A stretch of DNA of 64,000 nt from Paracoccus fontiphilus (GCF_017356265.1 NZ_JAFNAW010000005.1:1-64000), one strand, 5' to 3'. Shown: positions 41,610 through 53,891, counted from the stretch's first letter. Notes: generated from the sequence alone by a model not told the origin. Translations and numbers: made by a program.

Positions 41610-42662
41610 ATGCGCTTGCTGACCACCTCTGCCCTTGGCACCGCCCTCGCCTCTGCCATCGCCCTGCCTGCGCTTGCGGCGGACGGGGAGCTGACCGTCT
41701 TCGACTGGGCGGGGTTCGAGGAACCGTCGATCTTCCAGGGCTATATCGACAAGCACGGCGACAGCCCGACCTATGCCTTTTATGGTGACGACGACGAGGC
41801 CTTCCAGAAGATCGCCTCGGGCTTCAAGGCCGACGTGGCGCACCCGTGCAGCCAGATGGTCAGCAAATACCGCGACGCGGGCCTGATCGAGCCCTGGGAC
41901 ACGTCGAAGATCCCGAACTTCGACAAGATCGACCCCCAGTTCCTGGCCTCCGAGGTCTTCAAGGACGACGAGGGCGTCTGGTACATCCCGACCGACTGGG
42001 GCGCGACCGCCATCGCCTACAACCCCGAGACGGTCCCGGCCGAGGACGTGGCGACCCTGCAGGTCTTCACCGAACCGAAATACCAGGGCCGCACCTCGCT
42101 GCCGGATTCGTCGGACGATGTCTGGGCCTTGGCCTATCTGGCGACGGGTGTCACCGACTGGACCGACGTGACGGACGAGCAGTTCCAGGCCGCCGCCGAC
42201 TGGCTGCGCAAGGCCCACGCGAACGTAGCGGCCTATTGGGCGGACCCGTCCGAGCAGGCGCAGTTGATGGCCTCGGGCGCGGTGGACATCGCCTGGTCGT
42301 GGAACGACGGCGTGGTTTACCTGCGGAACGACAACTATCCGGTGGCCTTCCAGCGCGCGCCGAAGGAAGGGTCGTCCACCTTCTTCTGCGGCTACATCAA
42401 CCTGAAGGACGGGCCGGGCAACGAGGAGAAGGCCTATGACTTCATCAACGCCTGGCTGGAACCCTCGGCGGGCAAGGCGCTGCTGGACACGATCGGCTAT
42501 GGCCACACCTCGACCGAGGCGATGGCGACCATTGCCGAGGAGCCTGCGGTGAAGGAGGGCCTGAGCGAGGTCGACGCCCCGATCCTGGCCCAGACCCCGA
42601 ACGACCCGGCGCAGCGCGAAAAGCAGTTGGCCGAGTTCGAGAAGATCAAGGCCGGGTTCTGA
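41610..42662 (+). CDS. Periplasmic solute-binding protein, spermidine/putrescine (PotD) type
   Basis: A 350-residue ABC-type binding protein. The signal peptide is residues 1-23 (cleavage after ALA). LTVFDWAGFEEPSIFQGYI and WYIPTDWGATAIAYNPETV match the PotD/polyamine-type cluster; ligand contacts include several Trp and Asp residues. No permease or ATPase gene adjoins it: the upstream gene is an SDR and the downstream gene is convergent. It is therefore an orphan binding protein. The ATG at 41610 follows an AGGAAGG site. Confidence 0.85.
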   Translation: MRLLTTSALGTALASAIALPALAADGELTVFDWAGFEEPSIFQGYIDKHGDSPTYAFYGDDDEAFQKIASGFKADVAHPCSQMVSKYRDAGLIEPWDTSKIPNFDKIDPQFLASEVFKDDEGVWYIPTDWGATAIAYNPETVPAEDVATLQVFTEPKYQGRTSLPDSSDDVWALAYLATGVTDWTDVTDEQFQAAADWLRKAHANVAAYWADPSEQAQLMASGAVDIAWSWNDGVVYLRNDNYPVAFQRAPKEGSSTFFCGYINLKDGPGNEEKAYDFINAWLEPSAGKALLDTIGYGHTSTEAMATIAEEPAVKEGLSEVDAPILAQTPNDPAQREKQLAEFEKIKAGF

Positions 42663-42667
42663 AAGAC

Positions 42668-42707
42668 GGGGGCCAGCCCCCGCACCCCCGGGATATTTAA
42701 GCCAAAG
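42668..42707 (+). repeat. Interspersed GC-rich repeat, copy 1
   Basis: Reads GGGGGCCAGCCCCCGCACCC, then CCGGGATATTTAAGCCAAAG. It starts five bases after the stop of the binding-protein gene. The first part can fold into a GGGGGC/GCCCCC-type hairpin. It matches copy 2 (46570-46609, opposite orientation) at 37 of 40 positions. A terminator-like function for the gene it follows is plausible. Confidence 0.75.
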
Positions 42708-42721
42708 TGAAAGGGCGGGGC

Positions 42722-45428
<2,707 letters not shown>

Positions 45429-45436
<8 letters not shown>

Positions 45437-46472
45437 ATTCGGGCACCTTTCGGGGGCTGTATTGCGCCACAGCCTCGGCAATGGCGCGGATATGGTCGGG
45501 CGTGGTGCCGCAGCAGCCGCCGACGACGTTCACCAGCCCCTCGCGGGCGAACTCGGCAACCTGGACAGCTGTGTCGTTAGGGCCTTCGTCATACTGCCCG
45601 AAGGCATTGGGCAGCCCAGCGTTTGGATAGGCGCAGATGTTCGTTTCCGCCACGCCTGACAGTTCCGCTAGGTGCGGGCGCATGGCCGACGCGCCAAGCG
45701 CGCAGTTCAGCCCCACCGACCAGGGCCGGGCATGACGCACCGAATACCAGAAGGCCGTCGGCGTCTGCCCCGACAGCGTGCGCCCCGAGGCATCGGTGAT
45801 CGTCCCCGAGATCATCAGCGGCAGCGCCTGCCCATGCGCCTCCATCGCCTGGATGCAGGCGAAGATCGCGGCCTTGGCGTTCAGGGTGTCGAAGATCGTC
45901 TCGATCAGCAGGATGTCGGCGCCGCCTTCGATAAGGCCCTGCGCCTGTTGCAGGTAAGCCACCCGCAGGTCGTCAAAGGTGACTGCCCGGTAGCCGGGGT
46001 TGTTCACGTCCGGGCTGATGGATGCGGTGCGGTTCGTCGGCCCGATGGCGCCCGCGACGAAACGCGGCCGCCCGTCCTGCGCGGTGGCGCAGTCCAGCGC
46101 GCGGCGCACGATGCGCGCACCTTCCACGTTCAGGTCGTGGACGGCACCCTGCATCCCATAATCGGCCTGCGCGATGGTGGTGGCCGAAAAAGTGTTGGTT
46201 TCCACGATATCCGCGCCCGCCATGGCATAACGGTAGTGGATCTCCTCCACCGCCTCGGGCTGCGTCAGCACCAGCAGGTCGTTGTTGCCCTGCTGCGGAT
46301 GGTCGGAATGATGGCGGCAGACGTGACCGGACCCGTGGCCGGTATAGTCGTCCTCGGCCAACCCAAGCTGCTGGATCTGCGTGCCCATGGCCCCGTCGAG
46401 GATCAGGATTCGCTCGGCCGCAGCAGCGTCAAGCGCCGCGAATGCAGGGGATCGGGAAAGTCTGCCGGTCAT
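45429..46472 (-). CDS. Methionine synthase, homocysteine-binding domain part
   Basis: A 347-residue homocysteine S-methyltransferase domain. [13 protein letters not shown] at about 26, [15 protein letters not shown] and the zinc ligands Cys in GLNCALGA and the Cys pair in [12 protein letters not shown] are present. The C-terminus (SPRKVPEYA) stops exactly where the linker to the folate domain begins in single-chain MetH. It presumably works in complex with the product of the following overlapping gene, which supplies methylcobalamin. Alone it could also act as a methylmethionine- or betaine-type methyltransferase, but adjacency argues for the split-MetH role. Confidence 0.9.
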
Positions 46473-46528
46473 TGTTCCACCTTCGCCAGGAAGACGCAGC
46501 TATACCCGCGCCCCGCCGCGTCGGCAAA

Positions 46529-46554
46529 TTCATAATCCTACAGATAATTATGAA
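46529..46554. promoter_or_regulatory. AT-rich inverted repeat upstream of the methionine synthase genes
   Basis: TTCATAAT (46529-46536) and ATTATGAA (46547-46554) form an 8-bp inverted repeat with a 10-base spacer, 57 bp upstream of the first methionine-synthase gene. It stands out in a GC-rich intergenic region and could be an operator. No known SAM or cobalamin riboswitch core was recognised here. Confidence 0.35.
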
Positions 46555-46569
46555 GGACAGGCATGTTTG

Positions 46570-46609
46570 CCTTGGTTCAAATATCCCGGGGGTGCGGGGG
46601 CTGGCCCCC
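46570..46609 (-). repeat. Interspersed GC-rich repeat, copy 2
   Basis: Near-identical to copy 1 in inverted orientation (37 of 40 positions). On the minus strand it starts three bases after the manC stop, so like copy 1 it follows a gene, with the foldable GGGGGC/GCCCCC part nearest the stop. It sits between manC and the methionine synthase genes. Confidence 0.75.
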
Positions 46610-46612
46610 GCC

Positions 46613-48046
46613 TCACTCCGCGCTGTCGCGGGCATAGACATCCTCATAGCGGATGATGTCGTCCTCGCCCAGGTAACTGCCGGTCTGAACCTCGATCAGG
46701 ACCATCGGCACCTTGCCGGGATTCTCCATCCGGTGAACCGCGCCAAGCGGCACATAGATGGACTGGTTTTCCGTCACCAGCGTCACCTTGTCATCCACCG
46801 TCACCTTCGCGGTGCCGCTGACCACGATCCAGTGTTCGGACCGATGGACATGGCTTTGCAGCGACAGGGCCGCGCCCGGCTTCACGACGATGCGCTTGAC
46901 CTGGAAACGGTCGGCAAGCGCCAGCGTCTCGAACCAGCCCCAGGGGCGGTGGTCGCGGGGAAAGGCGGTGGCCTGCTTGCAGCCCTTGTTCTTCAGCGCG
47001 GTCACGGCATGGCGCACATCCTGCGCGCGGCTCTTGTCCGCCACCAGAACCGCGTCCGCCGTCGCCACGACCATCACGTCCGTCAGACCGATCCCCACCA
47101 CCTGCAGGTCGTCGCTATCGGACCGCAGCAGCACGTCGTGACAGTCAATGGCGGTCGAGTTGCCGTCCACCACCACGCCGTCGTCCGTCGGCGCCTCGAG
47201 CAGCGCCTCGCGCCAGACGGCGTCCCAGCCGCCCAGGTCCGACCAGCGTTCCGAGAAACGCACCACGGTCAGGTTGTCGGCCTTTTCCATCACGGCATAG
47301 TCGATGGACTGGTCGGGCAGGCTGTCCCACGGGCCTTTCGCCAGCCGCAGGAAGCCGATGTCGTCCTTGGCCTCGTCCAAAGCCGCGAGGACGGGCGAAA
47401 GGTATTCGGGGGCATGGGCGCGGAACGCGTCGATCATCACGCTGGCCTTGAACAGGAAGATGCCCGCGTTCCACAGGAAATTGCCCTGCGCCAGCATCTG
47501 CGCCGCCGTGGCTGCCTCAGGCTTTTCGACAAAGCGCGCAAGCGGCTGCGGACCGTCGCCCTGCCCCGCCAGTTCCAGATAGCCATAGCCGGTTTCCGGC
47601 CGGTCGGGGGTGATGCCGAAGGTGACGATCCGGCCCTGGGTCGCGGGCTCGGTTCCCTGCCGCACGGCGCGGGCAAAGGCGGCCTCGTCGGGGATCACAT
47701 GGTCCGAAGGGGCGACCAGCAGCAGCCCCTCGGGGTCTTTCGCGGCCACCATCAGGGCCGCGACCAGGATCGCGGGCGCGGTGTTGCGGCCCGAAGGCTC
47801 GATCACGATGGCGCCGGGGCGAATGCCGATCTGGTCCAGCTGCTCGGCCACGATGAAGCGGAAATCGGCATTGGTCATCACCACCGGATCGGCGAAGTCC
47901 GGGCCCGACAGCCTGCGGGCCGAGGCCTGGAACAGCGTCTGGTCCCCCACCAGGGGCGCGAACTGCTTGGGAAAACTTCTGCGGGACACGGGCCAAAGCC
48001 GGGTTCCCGATCCGCCTGCCATCAGAACGGGGGTGATCTTGGTCAT
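46613..48046 (-). CDS. manC: Mannose-1-phosphate guanylyltransferase / mannose-6-phosphate isomerase
   Basis: Type II bifunctional enzyme making GDP-mannose for surface polysaccharides. The 477-residue protein has the nucleotidyltransferase signature GGSGTRLWPVSRRSFPKQF (about 11-29), VEKPEAATA, and a C-terminal cupin-type isomerase domain (RPWGWFETL, QSHVHRSEHWIVVSGTAKV). It is monocistronic here; a link to the kps genes at 4.5-6.9 kb is only functional. Confidence 0.92.
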   Translation of the reverse strand: MTKITPVLMAGGSGTRLWPVSRRSFPKQFAPLVGDQTLFQASARRLSGPDFADPVVMTNADFRFIVAEQLDQIGIRPGAIVIEPSGRNTAPAILVAALMVAAKDPEGLLLVAPSDHVIPDEAAFARAVRQGTEPATQGRIVTFGITPDRPETGYGYLELAGQGDGPQPLARFVEKPEAATAAQMLAQGNFLWNAGIFLFKASVMIDAFRAHAPEYLSPVLAALDEAKDDIGFLRLAKGPWDSLPDQSIDYAVMEKADNLTVVRFSERWSDLGGWDAVWREALLEAPTDDGVVVDGNSTAIDCHDVLLRSDSDDLQVVGIGLTDVMVVATADAVLVADKSRAQDVRHAVTALKNKGCKQATAFPRDHRPWGWFETLALADRFQVKRIVVKPGAALSLQSHVHRSEHWIVVSGTAKVTVDDKVTLVTENQSIYVPLGAVHRMENPGKVPMVLIEVQTGSYLGEDDIIRYEDVYARDSAE

Positions 48047-48121
48047 GACGCTCTCCCTTCAACCTGGGTCCTTGCCGAAGGGATAGCCTGCCGGAGGCCG
48101 GCGGGAAAGCCCGGCCTGCGG

Positions 48122-49405
48122 TCAACCCCCGGTTTTCATGGGCTTGCCTGCCACGTAGGTCTGCCGAATGCTGCGGTCGTCGCCCATGATCTGCAGGATG
48201 AACAGCTCATGTTCCAGCGTTTCGGCGCGGTCCATGCGCAGGGCCATGGCGGGGGTGGCGCGGCTGTCCAGAACGACCAGATCCGCCATGCTGCCGGGGT
48301 CCAGCGTGCCGATCCGGTCGGCCATTCCCAGCGCCAGCGCATTGCCGCGCGTGATCCAGTGGAAGGCGGACAAGGGCGTCAGCTTTTGGCCCTGCAACTG
48401 CAGGATCTTGTAGCCCTCGTTCAGGGTCTGCAGCATCGAATAGCTGGTGCCGCCGCCCACGTCGGTGGCAATGCCGCTGGTGATCCCGGCCGCACGCAGC
48501 CCGCCCTCATCGAACAGGCCGGATCCCAGGAACAGGTTCGAGGTCGGGCAGAACACCGCCCGGCTGCCGGTTTCCGCCATGCGCGCGATCTCTCGCGGGC
48601 GCAGGTGGATGGAATGGCCCAGCAGCAGCTTGGGGGACAGAAGGCCGTAGGTTTCGTAGATGTCCAGGTAGTCGCGCGCCTGCGGGTAAAGCTGCAGCGT
48701 GAAGTCGATCTCGTCGGTGTTCTCGGACAGGTGCGTCTGGACGTGGCAATCGGGATGCTCGCGGGCAAGCGCGCCCGCCATCTCCATCTGCTCTGGCGTC
48801 GAGGTGATCGCGAAACGTGGCGTGATCGCGTAACGCTGGCGGCCAGTGCCGTGCCAGCGGTCGATCAGCGCCTTGCTGTCGTCATAGCCCTGTTGTGGCG
48901 TGTCCAGCACCTCGGGCGGGGCGTTGCGGTCCATCATCACCTTGCCCGCGATCATGGCCATGTTCCGGGCATGGGCTGCGCTGAACAGCGCCTCGGCGGA
49001 TTCGGGATGGACCGAGCAGAAGGCCACGGCGGTCGTCGTGCCGTGCGCGGTCAGCAGGTTCAAAAAGGCATCCGCCATCGCGGGGGCATGGCCCTGCTGG
49101 TTGAAGCGCGATTCCTCGGGGAAGGTATAGGTGTTCAGCCAGTCCAGAAGCTGCGCACCCCAACTGGCGATGACCTGCACCTGGGGAAAATGGATATGCG
49201 TGTCGATGAAGCCCGGCATGATCAGGTGCGGGCGGTGGTCGATCTCGGGCAGGTCGGGGCGGGCAAGGGTCGCGTAGTCGTCCACGGCAAGGATGCGGCC
49301 ATCCTCGACCAGGATCGCGCCGTCCTCGAGGTAGCGGTGGTTGTGTTGGGTATCTTGGGGGTCGGCATGGAAGCCGAGAACGCGGCCCCGGATCAGCTGT
49401 TGCAT
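48122..49405 (-). CDS. guaD: Guanine deaminase
   Basis: Hydrolyses guanine to xanthine. The 427-residue amidohydrolase has the metal motif DTHIHFPQ (about 68-75), the guanine-deaminase-specific NTYTFPEESRF, QTHLSENTDEI and GHSIHL histidines, and DVGGGTSYSMLQT with the last Asp ligand. It is the last gene of the xdhA-xdhB-xdhC-guaD run; its start lies 13 bp inside the end of xdhC. Xanthine made here is the substrate of the enzyme encoded just upstream. Confidence 0.94.
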   Translation of the reverse strand: MQQLIRGRVLGFHADPQDTQHNHRYLEDGAILVEDGRILAVDDYATLARPDLPEIDHRPHLIMPGFIDTHIHFPQVQVIASWGAQLLDWLNTYTFPEESRFNQQGHAPAMADAFLNLLTAHGTTTAVAFCSVHPESAEALFSAAHARNMAMIAGKVMMDRNAPPEVLDTPQQGYDDSKALIDRWHGTGRQRYAITPRFAITSTPEQMEMAGALAREHPDCHVQTHLSENTDEIDFTLQLYPQARDYLDIYETYGLLSPKLLLGHSIHLRPREIARMAETGSRAVFCPTSNLFLGSGLFDEGGLRAAGITSGIATDVGGGTSYSMLQTLNEGYKILQLQGQKLTPLSAFHWITRGNALALGMADRIGTLDPGSMADLVVLDSRATPAMALRMDRAETLEHELFILQIMGDDRSIRQTYVAGKPMKTGG

Positions 49406-50133
49406 GGGTATTTCTTCAACGAAGAAGCTGCGGTCAGCCGCGCGATCAGTTCGGCGGCGGTGAAGGCGGCGATGACCGCCGGGCGCTTGTCATGGGTGAA
49501 GCCAGCGCCGATCGGGCAGACCAGCGGCGCGGGGTCGATGCCGCGTTCGCGGGCGAAGCGGGAAAACTGCGCGCGCTTGGTGGCGCTGCCGATCATGCCG
49601 ACATAGGACAGATCGTTGCGCGCCAGCGCCTCGGCGGCCAGCAGGAAGTCGAGCGCATGGTCATGGGTCAGGATCACGGCGGCGCTGCCGGGGCGGGCGG
49701 CGCGGATCTCGGCTTCGGGCAGCGGGGTCAGGCAGATGGCGATCCCAGGGGTGGCCTGGGCCAGTTCCTCGGGCCGCTGGTCGATCAGGGTCGCGTTGAC
49801 GGGCAGCGGCTGCAACGCCTGCGCCAAGGCTCGCCCGACATGGCCTGCGCCGAAGACCAGCACGTCGGGGTGATCCTCGGGCGTGGGTCCATGGCGGTCC
49901 AGATGCAGGACCACCCTGCCCCCGCAGCATTGCCCGATCTCGGGGCCGAGGGGGATGTCCATGCGCGCCTCGGCCTCGCCCGACGCCAGCATCTGGCGGG
50001 CGCGGTCGATGGCCATGTATTCAAGCTGGCCGCCGCCGATGGTGCCCTCCACGCGCGCGGGGCCCACGAACATCTCGGCCCCGGCGTCGCGCGGGGTGGA
50101 CCCGCGGGCCGATATGACCCGGACGCGGATCAT
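49393..50133 (-). CDS. xdhC: Xanthine dehydrogenase accessory protein XdhC
   Basis: Binds and sulfurates the molybdenum cofactor and inserts it into xanthine dehydrogenase. The 246-residue protein has the XdhC/CoxI N-terminal GSTPRDAGAEM and EGTIGGGQLEYMAI blocks, GPEIGQCCGGRV with conserved cysteines, the Rossmann VFGAGHVGRALAQ and the C-terminal YVGMIGSATKR, CPIG and DKRPAVIAAF motifs. It starts ATG overlapping the xdhB stop (ATGA). A few N-terminal residues seen in homologs seem missing, so an earlier start inside xdhB is possible. Confidence 0.9.
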   Translation of the reverse strand: MIRVRVISARGSTPRDAGAEMFVGPARVEGTIGGGQLEYMAIDRARQMLASGEAEARMDIPLGPEIGQCCGGRVVLHLDRHGPTPEDHPDVLVFGAGHVGRALAQALQPLPVNATLIDQRPEELAQATPGIAICLTPLPEAEIRAARPGSAAVILTHDHALDFLLAAEALARNDLSYVGMIGSATKRAQFSRFARERGIDPAPLVCPIGAGFTHDKRPAVIAAFTAAELIARLTAASSLKKYPCNS

Positions 50134-52436
50134 CCCCGCAGCTTCTCGATCGCCAGCAGCACGCGCTCGGGCGTGGCGGGGGCGTCGAGTCGGGGGTGTT
50201 CGCGGTAGCCGGAGAAGGAAGCCACGGCCATGTTGATCGCCTCGAACACGCTGATGCCCAGCATGAAGGGCGGCTCGCCCACGGCCTTGGACCGCTTGAT
50301 GGTGCGCTCGGTCGCCTCGGACCAGTCCGCCAGCCTGACGTTGAAGACGCGCGGCCGGTCGGATGCCAGCGGCACCTTGTAGGTGGAGGGCGCGTGGGTG
50401 CGCAGCCGCCCCTTGTCGTCCCACCACAGTTCTTCCGTGGTCAGCCAGCCAGCGCCCTGGACAAAGGCGCCTTCGACCTGGCCCTTGTCGATGGCGGGGT
50501 TGAGGCTGCGACCGACATCGTGGATCACGTCCGTGCGGTCGATCACGTATTCGCCGGTCAGCGTGTCTACCGACACCTCGGACACCGCCGCCCCATAGGC
50601 GTAGTAGTAGAACGGCCGCCCCCGCCCCGTCGCACGGTCCCAGTGGATCTTGGGCGTCTTGTAGAAGCCCGCCGCCGACAGGTGGATTCGCGCCATGTAG
50701 GCCGCCGCGATCACCTCCCTGAAGGGGATCTCGTGGTCGCCCGCGCGGATATGGCCGGGAACGAAGCGCACCTCCTCCTTCGGCTGCTGCCAGCGTTCGG
50801 CCACGAAGTCCACCAGCCGGGCCTTGATCTGCTCGGCCGCGTCCAGCGCAGCCATGCCGTTCAGGTCCGTCCCCGAGGAGGCGGCGGTCGCCGAGGTGTT
50901 GGGCACCTTCTCGGTCGTGGTGCGGGTGATCTTGATGTTGCCGATGTCGCACTGAAACGCCTCGGCCACGACTTGGGCGACCTTGGTGTTCAGGCCCTGC
51001 CCCATCTCGCAGCCGCCATGGTTCAGCGCGATCGAGCCGTCGTTGTAGACATGGATCAGCGCCCCCGCCTGGTTGAACCAGGTCGCGGTGAAGCTGATGC
51101 CGAACTTGACCGGCGTGATGGCGATGCCCTTGCGGATCACGCCGCCCTTCGCGTTCCAGTCCAGCACCGCCTGTCTGCGGGAGTGATAGTCGCTGGAGAC
51201 CTCAAGCTCCTCGAAGATGCGCGGCAGGATCTGGTCGTTGACCTCCTGGTGATAGGGGGTCAACTGGCCGTTTTCATACAGGTTGCGCTTGCGCACCTCC
51301 AGCGGATCGAGGCCCAGGGCATAGGCGATCTCCTCGACCATGCGCTCGGCCACGATCACGCCTTGCGGGCCGCCGAAGCCCCGGAAGGCGGTGTTGCTGA
51401 CCGTGTGGGTCTTCATCGGATGGCTGGAAACCCGCACATCGGGGTAGAAGTAAGCGTTGTCGCAGTGGAACAGCGCGCGGTCCGTCACCGGGCCCGAAAG
51501 GTCTGCCGAAAAGCCGCATCGGGCATACCAGTCGCCCCGCACGGCGCGGATCTTGCCGGTGTCGTCGAAGCCGACCTCGTAATCCACCACGAAGTCATGG
51601 CGCTTGCCGGTGGCGGTCATGTCGTCGTCGCGGTCGGGGCGGATCTTCACCGCGCGGTTCCAGCGTTTCGCAGCAATGGCGGCCACGCAGGAAAACAGGT
51701 TCATCTGCGTTTCCTTGCCGCCGAAGCCGCCGCCCATGCGGCGCACGTTCACCACGACCGCGTTGTTCTGGCAGCCAAGCACATGGGCCACCATGTGCTG
51801 CACCTCGGACGGGTGCTGGGTCGAGACGTTGATCGTCACGTCCTCGTCCTCGCCCGGCACGGCCATGGCGATCTGACCCTCCAGATAGAAGTGGTCCTGC
51901 CCGCCGATGCTGAAGCGGCCCTTGATGACGTGGGGCGCGGCGGCCATGCCCGCGTCCGCGTCGCCGCGCTTCAGCGTCAGGGGGTCGGTGACATAGCCCA
52001 TCCCGGCGTCGCGCGCGGCCAGAGGGTCCAGCGCGTGGGGCAGCACGTCATAGGTGATGCGCGCCTTGTGCGCCGCGCGGCGCGCCCCGTCGCGGGTTTC
52101 CGCGATTACGGCAAAGACCGGCTGGCCCCAGAACAGCACCTCACCGTCCGCGAAGATCGGGTCGTCGTCCTTGCCGTTGGGCGAGACATCGTTGACGCCG
52201 GGGATGTCCTTGGCGGTCAGCACGCCGACTACGCCCGGATGGGCCAGCGTTTCGGTGAAATCCATGCCCGTGATCAGACCATGGGCACATTGTGACAGAC
52301 CCAGATAGGCGTGCAGCAGGCCGTATGGTTCCGCCAAGTCGTCGGTATAGTCGGCGCGGCCGGTGACATGCTTGATGGCGCTGTCATGGATGGTGTCCTG
52401 ATGCACCTGGCCGCGGATGATGGTTTCGTCTTTCAT
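50130..52436 (-). CDS. xdhB: Xanthine dehydrogenase molybdopterin-binding subunit
   Basis: Catalytic subunit oxidising hypoxanthine and xanthine to urate. The 768-residue protein shows FYLEGQIAMAVPGEDEDV, MGGGFGGKE (about 235), TAFRGFGGPQGVIVAE with the purine-binding Arg and the C-terminal KAVGEPPFMLG with the catalytic Glu (about 727). It lies between xdhA and xdhC with overlaps or a three-base gap, so the three are one transcriptional unit. Confidence 0.96.
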   Translation of the reverse strand: MKDETIIRGQVHQDTIHDSAIKHVTGRADYTDDLAEPYGLLHAYLGLSQCAHGLITGMDFTETLAHPGVVGVLTAKDIPGVNDVSPNGKDDDPIFADGEVLFWGQPVFAVIAETRDGARRAAHKARITYDVLPHALDPLAARDAGMGYVTDPLTLKRGDADAGMAAAPHVIKGRFSIGGQDHFYLEGQIAMAVPGEDEDVTINVSTQHPSEVQHMVAHVLGCQNNAVVVNVRRMGGGFGGKETQMNLFSCVAAIAAKRWNRAVKIRPDRDDDMTATGKRHDFVVDYEVGFDDTGKIRAVRGDWYARCGFSADLSGPVTDRALFHCDNAYFYPDVRVSSHPMKTHTVSNTAFRGFGGPQGVIVAERMVEEIAYALGLDPLEVRKRNLYENGQLTPYHQEVNDQILPRIFEELEVSSDYHSRRQAVLDWNAKGGVIRKGIAITPVKFGISFTATWFNQAGALIHVYNDGSIALNHGGCEMGQGLNTKVAQVVAEAFQCDIGNIKITRTTTEKVPNTSATAASSGTDLNGMAALDAAEQIKARLVDFVAERWQQPKEEVRFVPGHIRAGDHEIPFREVIAAAYMARIHLSAAGFYKTPKIHWDRATGRGRPFYYYAYGAAVSEVSVDTLTGEYVIDRTDVIHDVGRSLNPAIDKGQVEGAFVQGAGWLTTEELWWDDKGRLRTHAPSTYKVPLASDRPRVFNVRLADWSEATERTIKRSKAVGEPPFMLGISVFEAINMAVASFSGYREHPRLDAPATPERVLLAIEKLRG

Positions 52437-52439
52437 GGC

Positions 52440-53891
52440 TCAGGCTCCCACGGCTTCGTGCAGGCGGACGGGCAGGCCGGTTTCCGTTTGTTCCAGCCAG
52501 AAGCGGCGGAACAGGTTGGCGGCCACGGTGCGGCGATAGTCGGCGCTGGCGCGCCAGTCCGACAGCGGCGTGAAGTCATCGGCCACGGCGCGGGCCGCGA
52601 CCTCGAAGGTCTCGCGGGCGAAGGGCTGGCCTTGCAGCGCGGCCTCGGCCCCGGCGGCGCGCTTGGGGATGCCCGCCATGCCGCCAAACGCCACGCGGGC
52701 GCCAGAGATGATGCCATTTTCAACGGAAAGGCAAAAACCGGCGGCGACGGCGGTGATGTCGCTGTCGCGGCGCTTGCTGATCTTGTAGGCGGCGATCCTC
52801 GCCTGGGGACGGGTCGGGATGATCACCTCCTCGACGAACTCGCCCGGCGCGCGGTCCTGCTTGCCGTAGTCGATGAAGAAATCCTCCAGCGCGACCTCGC
52901 GCCACGCATTCCCCTTGCGCAGCACGATCCGCGCGCCCAGCGCGATCAGCAGCGGCGGCGTGTCGCCGATGGGAGAGCCGTTGGCGATGTTGGCGCCGAT
53001 GGTGCCCATGTTGCGCACCTGCCAGCCGCCGATCCGCAGCCAGTAGTCGTAAGCGGCGGGCACATGCTGCCCGATCAGGGCGGCGGCTTCGGAATAGGTC
53101 ACGCCCGCGCCCAGGCGGATCTCGCCGCCTTCCACGCGCTTGCCCTTCATCAGGTGGCCGATGAACACCGCCGGAAAGATGTCGCGCATGAATTTCGTGA
53201 CCCACAGGCCCACATCGGTCGCGCCCGCGATGATCGTGGCCTTCGGCTCGTCCTCCAGCACGGCGGCCAGATCGTCCACATCGGCAGGGATGATCGCGCG
53301 TTCGCCACCCTTCGACAGCTCGACCCGCTCGCCCCGCATGTCGCGCAGTTTGGCCGCCACCAACTCGCGTTCGACCGCCAGCGCATCGGCGGCCTGCCCG
53401 CCCGCGCGGCCCGCCGCCAGCGCCGCCTTGACGATCGGCTCGTAGCCCGTGCAGCGGCAGATGTTGCCCTGCAAGGCGGTCTCGATATCAGTGGCCCCTG
53501 CATCGGGATTGCTCATCCACAGCCCATAAAGCGCCATCACGATGCCCGGCGTGCAGAAGCCGCACTGGCTGCCGTGATACTCCACCATCGCCGCCTGGAT
53601 CGGGTGCAGCCCGCCGTCGGGGCCGCGCAGGTGTTCCACCGTCACGACATGGCAGCCGTGGCAGGACGCCAGAAAGCGGATGCAGGCGTTCACCGGCTCG
53701 TAGACCAGGCCGTCGTCGGTCAGCCGTCCCACCAGCACGGTGCAGGCGCCGCAGTCACCCTCGGCACAGCCTTCCTTGGTGCCGGTCAGGCGGCGGTCGA
53801 TGCGCAGGAAATCCAGCAGCGTGTCGGACGCGCCGACGGCGGTCAGTTCGACCGGGCGACCGTTCAGCAGAAAGCGCAGGGCGGGTGTCAT
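52440..53891 (-). CDS. xdhA: Xanthine dehydrogenase small subunit (2Fe-2S and FAD)
   Basis: Passes electrons from the molybdenum centre to NAD. Residues about 1-165 hold two [2Fe-2S] clusters (GCAEGDCGACTV; HGSQCGFCTPG; GNICRCTGYEPI) and the rest is the FAD domain (ATIIAGATDVGLW, NMGTIGANIANGSPIGD). The ATG at 53891 gives a normal 483-residue chain; the open frame goes 39 codons further into the regulator's promoter and is not used. First gene of the xdh operon, divergent from a LysR gene. Confidence 0.95.
   Translation of the reverse strand: MTPALRFLLNGRPVELTAVGASDTLLDFLRIDRRLTGTKEGCAEGDCGACTVLVGRLTDDGLVYEPVNACIRFLASCHGCHVVTVEHLRGPDGGLHPIQAAMVEYHGSQCGFCTPGIVMALYGLWMSNPDAGATDIETALQGNICRCTGYEPIVKAALAAGRAGGQAADALAVERELVAAKLRDMRGERVELSKGGERAIIPADVDDLAAVLEDEPKATIIAGATDVGLWVTKFMRDIFPAVFIGHLMKGKRVEGGEIRLGAGVTYSEAAALIGQHVPAAYDYWLRIGGWQVRNMGTIGANIANGSPIGDTPPLLIALGARIVLRKGNAWREVALEDFFIDYGKQDRAPGEFVEEVIIPTRPQARIAAYKISKRRDSDITAVAAGFCLSVENGIISGARVAFGGMAGIPKRAAGAEAALQGQPFARETFEVAARAVADDFTPLSDWRASADYRRTVAANLFRRFWLEQTETGLPVRLHEAVGA

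Noticed and set aside
46473-46612. Possible SAM or cobalamin riboswitch before the methionine synthase genes
   Set aside because: The 140-bp leader shows no recognisable SAM-II/SAM-V core or B12-box sequence.
46022-49606. A very long plus-strand open frame (1194 codons) opposite metH, manC and guaD
   Set aside because: Composition is dominated by Arg, Gly, His and Gln as expected for antisense of GC-rich genes; the minus-strand proteins have clear family motifs.
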